A stretch of 64,000 nt of DNA from CAYPHY01 sp964410625 (GTDB taxonomy: Bacteria > Chloroflexota > Anaerolineae > Promineifilales > Promineifilaceae), in contig CAYPHY010000001.1 of NCBI GenBank assembly GCA_964410625.1, forward strand, positions 124,001 to 188,000, given 5' to 3'. Of this stretch, positions 7,528 to 15,483 are shown piece after piece; the first letter of the stretch is position 1; each line of letters begins with the position of its first letter. Position numbers and translations under genes: made by a program. The notes beneath the pieces were generated by a model. The model worked only from the letters and a program-made list of their open reading frames with translations. It was not told the DNA's origin and searched no databases.

Positions 7528-10500
7528 CTATCGCAGACTTACCGGTAGATAGAGGCCGTAGGTGGCGTCGGCTGCTGGTGGGAACCAGGCGGGGGATTGG
7601 CCGACGAGCAGGCTAACCGGCAGTTGTACTGTTTGGCCGTTGTCGCCGCTGATGGTGAGCAGCGTGCTGACTGGTTCCCCAGGAGTGACGGCCGTTGGAT
7701 CGGCCGTCAGCGTCAACATCCCCGGCGTGCTGCCATTCGTTGTACTCAGGCTCAGCCAGCTGGCCGACTCGCTTGCCATCCAGCTCAAATCCCCTGTGCC
7801 ACTGTTGCTGATGGACAGCACAGCTTGTTGTGGGGCGACTGTCCCGGCCGCCACCTGCCAGCTAACCTGGTCTGGGCCAACGCTTAACGTAGGACCAGGA
7901 TATTCGAGGTCGTCGTTGACAAGCACCGTCGCACTCGCCTCGCTCATCAGGCCGACGGTGTTGGTCGCCCGCAGGCTGATCTCATTCGTGCCAACGGGCA
8001 AGAGGTAGGCGGTGTAGTCCGGGCCAAAGATGCCGGTTGGCGAGCCATTGACATACCACTGCATGTTGCCGTCCAGCACATGGCCTTGGAGGTCTTCCAC
8101 TTCGGCCGTGAAGTTGACCGCCGTACCATAGACCACTTCCAGCCCATCCTGCGGGGTGAGGATCACCACCGTCGGCGGCTTGTTGGCCATGGTGAAGCTC
8201 GGGCTTTCCGCCTCGGCCGTGCGCGTGCCGTCATTAGCCGTCACCCGGAAGTGGGCCTGGTTGCTGCCGCCCATCTGATTGGTGTCCAGTTCGACGCTAT
8301 TTGTGGTTATGCCCAGCGCATAGGCGGTGTAGGTCGCGCCGTTGTCATCGCTGTAGTAGACATCAAACGTGAGTGAGTCGCCGTCCGGGTCGCTGGCCTG
8401 CCATTGTAGTCTTATTGTATCAGTCACCGGACTGGCAGCACCGATCAACTGCACGTTGCTGATGGTCGGCGGGTTAGCACTGAGCGTGTGGGTGTCTAAC
8501 ACCGCACCATCGCTTTTACGGATGAGTTCAATTTCGGCCGTGTTGGTTGGGAAAGGAACAACCACGCCAAAGCTAATGTCGGAGGGGTTGGCGTCGTTGG
8601 CTTCGCCATTGAAGTCATAACCGGCCAGTTCGTTGCCTCCGCTTCCCAGAAAACGCATCCGGTAGGGGCCGCTGCTGGGCGGGGTGTAGGGGCCGGGGCT
8701 GTCCCACAGGCTGACCAGTTGGATAGCGGCCGTATCAGCCGCCTCAAATATCGTCCCAAACAAAGCGATGTAGCCGACACCCGCCCGCGCTGGTTGCAGC
8801 GTAGCTTGCCCAGCCGCGCGATTGGTCGTCCTCGAAGCCGTCAGGAAGTCATAAATTTCCTCATAGGTATAGTCGCTGATCCACTGATTGTTGCAGTAGC
8901 TCATCAGGTCGCGCCAGGTCGTGTTCGGATAGACGCGCCGGTTCAGCGAGCTATTCAACCCTATATCACCGACATCGAAGCCCCACATATCCCCTTCGCC
9001 AATCGCCGCACCGGTGTGGGGGAAGTTGGGATCGCTGGCGCTATGGCCGCAGGAGTTGCCTTGCGAGGGATGGCCGCGGCCGACGTTATGCCCGACCTCA
9101 TGCCCCATATACCAATCGCCATAGCTGCCGTCATAGTCCCAAAACCAGGTCTTGGTTCCTGTCGGCCCGGCGGAGACGCTACCGGTGGCAAAGCCGCGCG
9201 GGAAGGGCAACGACGGATCATCCCAGATCATGCTATAGATCATTTCCCCTTCGGGGATGCCCTCGGTCGCCCGCAACAATTGGGCGTAGTTGTTGGCATA
9301 ACCGGCCGCGCAAAACTCACGGGACTCTTCTGGCACTTCCAAACACTCCTCCGAAGTACGCAGCACATAGCCGCCCAATTCATCATCAACGATATAGCGG
9401 AAATCGAGCCGGAAACCGGGATCGGGCGAATCATAGCCTCCCGTCGTGCTGGCCAGCGGGTAGGTGCGGCGAATCCACGAACGCGCCTGGTACACATCCT
9501 GATAAAGGTCTGGCTCATACTCTGTGCCACTTACTTCATAGTTCCAGGCGAGTAGATGGGTGCGTAAGGTCGGTGAAGGGCGTAGGCTAAAGGTAGAGGT
9601 ATTGCTGACATTGTTGGCATAGGTTGGCTCCGGTGGTAATTGGGTGGGATTCACTTCGGCTCGCAGCCGCAGTGTCGCATCATCTACCCAAGTTTTGGGC
9701 AGTTCAAAGTAAAAAGCGTGGTTAAAATTTGCCCGATCAGGATTGTTCGGCACGGTTAGATAGTTTGTGCCACCCGAAGGGTAGATCGGCCCGTCAATTA
9801 CAGTCCCGGTGCTGTTGATGCGAGATAGCCGGGCGGCGATCCCCGGCACATTTTGCCCGGCCGCATCCACATGGACACGCACGCCGGTCCGCTTCTCCTG
9901 GATCAGTTGAATGCTGTTGTCCAGGTCTTGAATCGCCTGCGTCACTTCAATGTCGGTGATGAACACATCAACGGAGGGAATCGCGGCCGCATCACGCGGC
10001 AAGCGGCGTAATTGACCCTCATCGTGCCAGAAGAGGTAGTCGTTGTCCGGCCCACCCAGCGTCAGATCAAAGTCCTCATTGCTAAAGAGTTGCTCGGTGA
10101 TGTAGTAGAGTAGCTCGGCCGTGCCACCTGTACGCGGAATGCGATACAGCCCATAATCATAACTACAAAACGGTTCGCAGGAGGCTTCGCGCCGTTCAAA
10201 GAAGTAGATGTACTGCTCATCTACGGTCATGTTCACCACAGTCGGATGGACGGTCGACGAAGCTGGGCTGTCATATAGCACACCACCAATAGAGTCGTTG
10301 TCAAGGTCATAACGACGTATCTGATCGCCCAGACCCATGAAAACGTATTCCGTATTGGGACAGGGGCCGGAGGGCCTACAGAGGCTGTTTTCGGCCACAT
10401 AGGCTGTCACGCCGTTCACAATGCCATCCCCGCCGCCCCCACCGTTCAGCGCGACTTTCAAAAAGCCACTATTGTTCCAGTACACATAGTCGTTGGTCAA

Positions 10501-11133
10501 CTGGATGTCGCGCGAATTACCGCCAAGCTGCACAGGGGTGACAATCGGCGTTGCCGAGCCGTTGTTTTTATGCACGCGAATGATGCCATAGGTATCGTTC
10601 ATCAGGTAGACATAGCTACCCCGTTCTTCGATCTCGTCCGCCTGGCTCTGTCCGTCATAGAGCAAATCGGCCGCATCGCCGACATTGGCATTGATCGAAA
10701 GCTTCACTAATCCATCTTCGGCGTTGCTCATCCAGTAGAGATGCTGGCCATCGGCCGCCACATTGGAAAGCAGCTCCGGTGCCCAATCGCCACAATAAGG
10801 ACTAGGCTCCTCATGGAGAAAGAGGGTGCGGGTGATGCCTCCGGTGGTGGCGATGCGCGAGATCTCTTCCAGCCGCCAATCAGCGGCCGTTGTCTCCTCC
10901 GTGCGAATAACTCGCGTCGGCGCACAGGGCAGCGTATACCACCACCATACTCTTGCTCCCTGGATGGTCATATTAGCAACGCCACTGTCCACCAGGGTGC
11001 TCGGCGTGTCGGTTGGAATCGTTGGGGCTTGTGGTTGGGGAGTGTCTTGGGCGGCAACCGATGCCCAAAGCACTAGCGATAAGAACAAACAAAGGGGCAG
11101 TAAAACAACAAACAACTTTCGCAACTTGCTCAT
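7528..11133 (-). CDS. Large secreted protein with a metzincin-type zinc site, beta-propeller-like N-terminus and Ig/BACON-like C-terminus
   Basis: The 1201-residue product begins with a signal peptide (KLFVVLLPLCLFLSLVLW, cleavage near AAQD). About 80-380 is a beta-propeller-like repeat region (LYWMSNAEDGLVKLS, YVYLMNDTYGIIRVHK). Near 678-688 is HEVGHNVGRGH, the HExxHxxxxxH zinc motif of metzincin peptidases, placed in a region with several cysteines. The C-terminal third has Ig/Fn3-like modules (SDPDGDSLTFDVYYSDDNG) and a final BACON-like module (SISNSGTGDLSWMASESASW). It is probably an extracellular or surface protein acting on proteins or glycoproteins. GGAGG stands 8 nt before the ATG. 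It is transcribed alone. Whether the peptidase is active is inferred from the motif only. Confidence 0.85.
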   Translation of the reverse strand: MSKLRKLFVVLLPLCLFLSLVLWASVAAQDTPQPQAPTIPTDTPSTLVDSGVANMTIQGARVWWWYTLPCAPTRVIRTEETTAADWRLEEISRIATTGGITRTLFLHEEPSPYCGDWAPELLSNVAADGQHLYWMSNAEDGLVKLSINANVGDAADLLYDGQSQADEIEERGSYVYLMNDTYGIIRVHKNNGSATPIVTPVQLGGNSRDIQLTNDYVYWNNSGFLKVALNGGGGGDGIVNGVTAYVAENSLCRPSGPCPNTEYVFMGLGDQIRRYDLDNDSIGGVLYDSPASSTVHPTVVNMTVDEQYIYFFERREASCEPFCSYDYGLYRIPRTGGTAELLYYITEQLFSNEDFDLTLGGPDNDYLFWHDEGQLRRLPRDAAAIPSVDVFITDIEVTQAIQDLDNSIQLIQEKRTGVRVHVDAAGQNVPGIAARLSRINSTGTVIDGPIYPSGGTNYLTVPNNPDRANFNHAFYFELPKTWVDDATLRLRAEVNPTQLPPEPTYANNVSNTSTFSLRPSPTLRTHLLAWNYEVSGTEYEPDLYQDVYQARSWIRRTYPLASTTGGYDSPDPGFRLDFRYIVDDELGGYVLRTSEECLEVPEESREFCAAGYANNYAQLLRATEGIPEGEMIYSMIWDDPSLPFPRGFATGSVSAGPTGTKTWFWDYDGSYGDWYMGHEVGHNVGRGHPSQGNSCGHSASDPNFPHTGAAIGEGDMWGFDVGDIGLNSSLNRRVYPNTTWRDLMSYCNNQWISDYTYEEIYDFLTASRTTNRAAGQATLQPARAGVGYIALFGTIFEAADTAAIQLVSLWDSPGPYTPPSSGPYRMRFLGSGGNELAGYDFNGEANDANPSDISFGVVVPFPTNTAEIELIRKSDGAVLDTHTLSANPPTISNVQLIGAASPVTDTIRLQWQASDPDGDSLTFDVYYSDDNGATYTAYALGITTNSVELDTNQMGGSNQAHFRVTANDGTRTAEAESPSFTMANKPPTVVILTPQDGLEVVYGTAVNFTAEVEDLQGHVLDGNMQWYVNGSPTGIFGPDYTAYLLPVGTNEISLRATNTVGLMSEASATVLVNDDLEYPGPTLSVGPDQVSWQVAAGTVAPQQAVLSISNSGTGDLSWMASESASWLSLSTTNGSTPGMLTLTADPTAVTPGEPVSTLLTISGDNGQTVQLPVSLLVGQSPAWFPPAADATYGLYLPVSLR

Positions 11134-11485
11134 AATAATCCTCCGCTACGACAAACTATGAAGTTGTACAAAAGGTTCAGGGTGATTGGAAGCTCGCCAA
11201 GAGAACCATCAATGCGCCTGATAGGTGAGGAGACTATATGGATGAAAAAGTAACGGGAAAACGGTTCAACCTCTGTCTCCAACAGTATAAACGAAAGGGG
11301 AGTAAAAATTACGTGTTTCTGAGAAATTAGTAGGAATTTCCCCTACTTGCCAGCTTGACTGATCCCTATACAATGAGGGCTTGATATGTAGCACGATTTG
11401 CTAAATCGTGTCTCTCAACGAGCGATTTGCCAGGCTTGTACTGAGCACCGGAAGTATCGCTCAACATGATTCTGAGGAACAAACG
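11134..11485. other. Intergenic region between divergent genes, with a repeat-H hairpin
   Basis: The gap carries the upstream sequences of both the leftward secreted-protein gene and the rightward ThuA gene. The only clear structure is an 8-bp perfect stem cacgattt/aaatcgtg at 11392-11410, followed by a few in-frame codons that are probably not translated. No promoter with proper spacing stood out. Confidence 0.5.
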
Positions 11486-12130
11486 TTGAAGAAAGCACTA
11501 TTTGTCTATGGTGGCTGGGAAGGCCACCAACCGCAACAAAGCGCGGAGCTATTTGCGACAACTCTCCGCGCTGATGGCTATACCGTAGAACTGGCTGACA
11601 CGCTGGATGCTTATCTGGACGTGGAACGGCTGAAAACGCTCGACTTAATTGTGCCTACGTGGACGATGGGGACGATCACGGCCGAACAAGAGAAAGGTCT
11701 GCTGGCGGCCGTGCGCAGTGGAGTCGGTCTTGCCGGTTGGCACGGCACAATGGCCGACTCCTTCCGCAACAATACCGAGTACCAATTTATGGTTGGCGGC
11801 CAGTGGGTGGCCCATCCCGGCAACATCATTGACTACACCGTCAACATCACCAACCACGACCACCCGATTACTGCCGGTCTGTCCGACTTTGCCATGCACT
11901 CCGAGCAGTATTACATGCACGTAGACCCGGCCAATGAGGTGCTGGCGACGACCACCTTCAGCGGTGAGCACGCCCCCTGGATCGAAGGCGTGGTGATGCC
12001 CGTCGTTTGGACAAAGATGTGGGGCAGCGGCCGGGTCTTTTATTGTTCCTTGGGGCATGTGACGGCCGATTTCGACGTCCCCGAAGCCCGCGAGATTGTG
12101 CGGCGGGGGATGCATTGGGCCACTCGTTGA
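11486..12130 (+). CDS. ThuA-like domain protein
   Basis: The 214-residue protein matches the ThuA (trehalose-utilisation) family, a class I glutamine-amidotransferase-like fold often found in sugar metabolism: KKALFVYGGWEGH, GVGLAGWHGT, ITNHDHPITAGLSDF, HSEQYYMH and GSGRVFYCSLGH. Biochemical function in the family is poorly defined. The frame is open for 78 nt upstream, but TTG 11486 is chosen because GAGGA lies 7 nt before it and because the first domain strand starts exactly there. A decayed copy of this gene's 3' end lies about 600 bp downstream (12652-12732). Confidence 0.85.
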   Translation: MKKALFVYGGWEGHQPQQSAELFATTLRADGYTVELADTLDAYLDVERLKTLDLIVPTWTMGTITAEQEKGLLAAVRSGVGLAGWHGTMADSFRNNTEYQFMVGGQWVAHPGNIIDYTVNITNHDHPITAGLSDFAMHSEQYYMHVDPANEVLATTTFSGEHAPWIEGVVMPVVWTKMWGSGRVFYCSLGHVTADFDVPEAREIVRRGMHWATR

Positions 12131-12171
12131 TAGGTGATAGCGGATGAGCCTGGAGCGTATGGGTTTGTAGG

Positions 12172-12588
12172 TTACAAGTGATAGTCTCCGGCCGCCTCCG
12201 GCTGATAGGTGATTCCCGCGACCCTTAAACTTCGCTTCCCCGCTGGCACGTCCCACTGAATGACATCGCCTACTTCGTATCCCAACAAGGCCGTGCCGAT
12301 GGGGGCCAATATCGAGATTTTACCCTGGCTGAGATCGGCATTCTCTGGGAATACAAGGGTATACGTCTCTTCCTCCTGGGTGTCGAGGTCAACTAAGATA
12401 GCGGTCGAGTTCATCGTAATAACCTTGTCGGCCACATCTTCCGGTGCGACGACCACAGCGCGGTCAAGCTCGGCTTGTAGCTTTACCAGGTTTTCGCTTT
12501 TGCGATGCTGATTGTATGTTGCGTCTGCAAGCAACTTCTGGAGACGTTGCAGATCGAATTTTGTAATGTGAATTGGCTTCTCACTCAT
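12172..12588 (-). CDS. rnk: Rnk-like GreA/GreB-family transcription factor
   Basis: The 138-residue protein has a short N-terminal helical part (FDLQRLQKLLADATYNQH) and the GreA/GreB C-terminal domain (GKISILAPIGTALLGYEVGDVIQWDVPAG). The length and short coiled coil match Rnk, the regulator-of-nucleoside-diphosphate-kinase homologue, which binds RNA polymerase in the secondary channel but lacks the long Gre tip. AGAGG stands 8 nt before its ATG. It stands alone, convergent with the ThuA gene. Confidence 0.88.
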   Translation of the reverse strand: MSEKPIHITKFDLQRLQKLLADATYNQHRKSENLVKLQAELDRAVVVAPEDVADKVITMNSTAILVDLDTQEEETYTLVFPENADLSQGKISILAPIGTALLGYEVGDVIQWDVPAGKRSLRVAGITYQPEAAGDYHL

Positions 12589-12651
12589 CGTGAAACCTCT
12601 GTCATATAGTTCTTGATGCTGTTGAGCATCCTGGTTATCACGATACCATAG

Positions 12652-12732
12652 ATTGCCGGTTGTGCCAATTCTTAGGGGAGCGGCCGTGTCTTTTATTGTT
12701 CTTTAGGGCGTGTGACGGATGTGTTGGATTAG
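12652..12732 (+). pseudogene. Decayed fragment of a second thuA-like gene
   Basis: From 12676 the reading GSGRVFYCSLGRVTDVLD-stop matches the ThuA gene's GSGRVFYCSLGHVTADFD; just upstream, in a shifted frame, LPVV matches MPVV. The fragment has no start, a frame change and a stop at 12730. It shows that a ThuA paralogue once stood directly before the DAO-family oxidoreductase. Confidence 0.75.
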
Positions 12733-12828
12733 TCGTTGAGAGGAGGTGTTCTCGGCCGGTGTTTGAAGCGACAGCACTGCAAGTTCCGGTTATTGCCGGT
12801 CGCGGCCGTCCTGCTTATACTGGTAGCG

Positions 12829-14220
12829 ATGACCATGACCACACCAACGGCCGATATCATCATCTGCGGCGCAGGCATTGCCGGCATCTCGCTCGCTCAT
12901 CACCTCGCTGTCCGGCAGGGTATCCGCAATATCCTCCTCGTTGAGGAACATTCCCCGTTGACGCTGACCAGTGACAAATCTACCGAAGCGTATCGCAATT
13001 GGTGGCCTGGCCCCGATGCGGCAATGGTCGGCTTTATGAACCGCAGCATTGACCTGCTGGAAGAGTTGGCGGCCGAGAGCGACAACGTCTTCCACCTCAA
13101 CCGGCGTGGCTATGTCTATCTGACGGCCGACCCGGCCAAAATTCCGGCGATGCGGGCGGCGGCCGAAGAGTCCGCTCGCCTCGGTGCAGGCGAATTGCGG
13201 ATTCACCAGGGGTTGCCAGATGACCCCTTCTATCCCACCACTGAAGCGGAAGGCTTTGATCCGGCGCTGACCGGCGCTGATCTGGTGCTGGACCCGGCGA
13301 TTATTCAACAATGCTTTCCCTTCATCACACCGGAGGCGCTGGCGATGATTCACCCGCGACGCTGCGGCTGGCTTAGCGCCCAGCAATTGGGGATGTATTT
13401 GCTCGAACAGGCCAAGGCGTGTGGCGTACAACTGGTGAATGGCAAAGTGCAGGAAGTGGTGGTGGAGAACGGCCGTGTAGCGGCGGTGAAGATCAACAGC
13501 AATGGCACAACTACGGCCGTACAGACGCGCACCTTTGTCAATGCCGCTGGGCCGCTGATCAACCATGTCAGCCGGTTACTGGGCGTCGAGTTACCTGTGT
13601 TTAACGAACTGCATGGCAAGGTGGCGATCAACGATCCATTGGGCATCATCCCTCGCGATGCGCCGCTGATGATTTGGGAAGACCGGATCACCTTGCCCTG
13701 GGATGATGAGGAGCGGGAAGAGCTGGCCTCCAGCGCGGAGACAAGCTGGCTCTTGGATGAGTTTCCCCCTGGTGTACACTTTCGGCCCGAAGGCGGCCCC
13801 GGCAGCCAGACGTTGCTGATTCTCTGGACCTATGAGCTGGAACCGCGCGAACCAGTGTGGCCGCTGCGCTTCCCGCCGGAATTGGCGGAGGTGGCGTTGC
13901 GCGGGATGGTGCGGATGGTTCCCGGCCTGGCCGCTTATCTGAACAATATGGGACGGCCGTATATTGATGGTGGTTACTACTGCAAAACGCGGGAGAATCG
14001 GCCGTTGATCACCCCGTTGCCCGTCGAGGGCGCGTATTTGTTCGGTGCGCTCTCTGGTTATGGGATTATGGCCTCGCAAGCTGGGGCGGAACTCCTGGCT
14101 ACTCATATCACCGGCGGCAGCTTACCCGCTTATGCGCCTGCCTTTCAACTCGGCCGCTACGACGATCCCCAATACCAGAAGCTCCTCGCCTATTGGGACG
14201 CTACTACCGGGCAGTTGTAA
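12829..14220 (+). CDS. FAD-dependent oxidoreductase of the DAO (D-amino-acid/glycine/sarcosine oxidase) family
   Basis: The Rossmann FAD site IIICGAGIAGISLAHHL (GxGxxG) opens the protein. The DAO-family pattern continues with an internal substrate-domain region and the closing FAD segment RPLITPLPVEGAYLFGALSGYGIM. The family oxidises amines such as sarcosine, glycine or D-amino acids; the substrate here is open. The frame is open to TTG 12736, but ATG 12829 (or 12835) lies just before the Rossmann strand, while the region upstream contains the thuA remnant; hence the later start, which gives 463 residues. A second amine oxidoreductase set lies 15 kb downstream, which may or may not be related. 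Confidence 0.85.
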   Translation: MTMTTPTADIIICGAGIAGISLAHHLAVRQGIRNILLVEEHSPLTLTSDKSTEAYRNWWPGPDAAMVGFMNRSIDLLEELAAESDNVFHLNRRGYVYLTADPAKIPAMRAAAEESARLGAGELRIHQGLPDDPFYPTTEAEGFDPALTGADLVLDPAIIQQCFPFITPEALAMIHPRRCGWLSAQQLGMYLLEQAKACGVQLVNGKVQEVVVENGRVAAVKINSNGTTTAVQTRTFVNAAGPLINHVSRLLGVELPVFNELHGKVAINDPLGIIPRDAPLMIWEDRITLPWDDEEREELASSAETSWLLDEFPPGVHFRPEGGPGSQTLLILWTYELEPREPVWPLRFPPELAEVALRGMVRMVPGLAAYLNNMGRPYIDGGYYCKTRENRPLITPLPVEGAYLFGALSGYGIMASQAGAELLATHITGGSLPAYAPAFQLGRYDDPQYQKLLAYWDATTGQL

Positions 14221-14222
14221 AA

Positions 14223-14270
14223 TCGTTTCGCGGATTTCGCGGATACCACGCGGATGACGCTGATTTTCTC
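14223..14270. repeat. Intergenic repeat, family A
   Basis: The words cgcggatttcgcggat, cacgcggatgacgctgat form one arm of the family A palindrome directly after the stop of the DAO-family gene. Confidence 0.65.
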
Positions 14271-14275
14271 CATAG

Positions 14276-14965
14276 ATGACCCATCAAATCGGCACGTTAT
14301 CTGAAAAGTCGCTCCACGCCGGGCTGAAAGCATGGCTCGCCCAGCCCGGCGACCAGATCGAAGTCCCTTTCAATGGCTACTTCATTGACATCGTGCGCGG
14401 CGAGCGGCTGATTGAAATTCAAACAAAGCACCTCTATGCCCTCAAGCCTAAATTGCGCAAGTTGTTGGAGAAACATCCGCTGACGCTGGTACATCCGATC
14501 CCCCAGGAACGATGGATTGTGCGGCAAACAGCCGACGGCCGCCCGATCAGCCGCCGCAAGTCCCCCAAACGCGGCCGCCTGCTCGACATCTTCAGCGAGC
14601 TGGTGCGGATGGGTGACCTACCGCTGCATCTCAATCTGACCTTATCGGTTGTCTTGATTCAAGAGGAGGAAATCTGGCGTGATGACGGCCGCGGAAGTTG
14701 GCGGCGCAAGGGTTGGAGCCTCTATGATCGGCAATTGCTCTCTGTGGTGGAGGAGCATACGTTGGAGACGGCAGCTGATTATCTGGCTTTGCTGCCCCCT
14801 AACTTGCCACAACCTTTTACCAATCGCGAACTAGCGGCCGCGTTGCCTTGCCCCTCATACCTGGCGCAAAAAATGACCTATGCGCTACGAAAAATGGGGC
14901 TATTGAAAACGACTGGCAAGAAAGGAAGAAGTATTGAACTAGCTCTCGTTGACGGGTTTTGTTAA
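14276..14965 (+). CDS. Unrecognised protein with a PD-(D/E)XK-nuclease-like core and C-terminal winged helix
   Basis: I do not recognise a named family. Residues about 15-75 show a nuclease-like order: E-V-P-F, then FIDIVRGERLIEIQTK (Asp followed by E-x-Q-T-K), then a helix and a strand LTLVHPI, compatible with a PD-(D/E)XK core. The middle is basic (RRKSPKRGRL) and the C-terminal 60 residues look like a winged helix (FTNRELAAALPCPSYLAQKMTYALRKMGLL). Such a protein could cut or bind DNA, but this is an inference from pattern alone. It is 229 residues long and directly downstream of the DAO-family gene, separated by a family A repeat. Confidence 0.6.
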   Translation: MTHQIGTLSEKSLHAGLKAWLAQPGDQIEVPFNGYFIDIVRGERLIEIQTKHLYALKPKLRKLLEKHPLTLVHPIPQERWIVRQTADGRPISRRKSPKRGRLLDIFSELVRMGDLPLHLNLTLSVVLIQEEEIWRDDGRGSWRRKGWSLYDRQLLSVVEEHTLETAADYLALLPPNLPQPFTNRELAAALPCPSYLAQKMTYALRKMGLLKTTGKKGRSIELALVDGFC

Positions 14966-14966
14966 T

Positions 14967-15354
14967 TCACCAGAGCGTCTTCACTGAATAGTGAGAAAAC
15001 GCTGGATCCTTCGTCACAACGACTAGATCGCCGACCATTCCTTGGGCAATAATCAGACGATCAAAAGGGTCACGATGATGTAAAGGGAGGGTGGCTACCA
15101 AAAAGATCTCATCCTACGAGATCGGAAGCACATCAATATCATTTTTCGCGAGTTGTTCAGTAAAAAACTCCTCTAATGGTTTGATTAGCGTCATCCTGCC
15201 AACGCTTACTTTGATCGCGATCTCCCAAATGCTGACCAGGCTGAGCAGTACCTGGTTGTCTATATCGCTAATCAGCTCGCGTGCCTTCTTGCTTAGCTGG
15301 CGGTCGCCACCTATGAACCAGAGGTAAAGTATGAGTATCTAGCAAAAGTTGCAC
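14967..15354 (-). pseudogene. vapC: Decayed VapC (PIN-domain) toxin gene, antitoxin missing
   Basis: On the minus strand, three frames joined by eye give a near-complete PIN protein: QLLLDTHTL, then LWFIGGDRQLSKKARELI, LLSLVSIWEIAIKVSVG, then ATLPLHHRDPFDRLIIAQ and VVVTKDPAFSHYSVKTLW-stop. A one-base insertion near 15325 shifts the frame after DTHTL and an in-frame TAG interrupts at about 15109 (PIS-stop-DEIF). The likely start is GTG 15354 after AGGAG. No antitoxin is readable upstream. The gene must be inactive as a full-length toxin. It fills the otherwise empty gap before the cyclase-ATPase gene. Confidence 0.85.
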
Positions 15355-15445
15355 TACATATACTCCTCTTGACGTGATGATTAGGCCAAACTATAGACTA
15401 GACCTCAGTGGTTTTTACGTAACTTTCTGTAACCCACTAAATACA

Positions 15446-15473
15446 TTGAGTGTAAAGGCAGTCCCTATATAAT
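15446..15473 (+). promoter_or_regulatory. Promoter of the cyclase-ATPase-TPR gene
   Basis: TTGAGT (15446-15451) and a perfect TATAAT (15468-15473) are spaced by 16 nt. The ATG at 15484 is only 10 nt beyond the -10, so the transcript is expected to be leaderless or nearly so; the GGGAGA next to the ATG is too close to work as a normal ribosome site. Confidence 0.6.
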
Positions 15474-15483
15474 AATTGGGAGA

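Noticed and set aside
12736..12828. N-terminal extension of the DAO-family oxidoreductase with a possible hydrophobic segment (LLPVAAVLLILVA)
   Set aside because: The extension starts just beyond the thuA relic and lies before the canonical FAD strand, so a signal peptide is unlikely; ATG 12829 is favoured.
15091..15327. 78-codon plus-strand frame in the gap before the cyclase-ATPase gene
   Set aside because: It is the antisense shadow of the decayed vapC gene; the protein has no family features.
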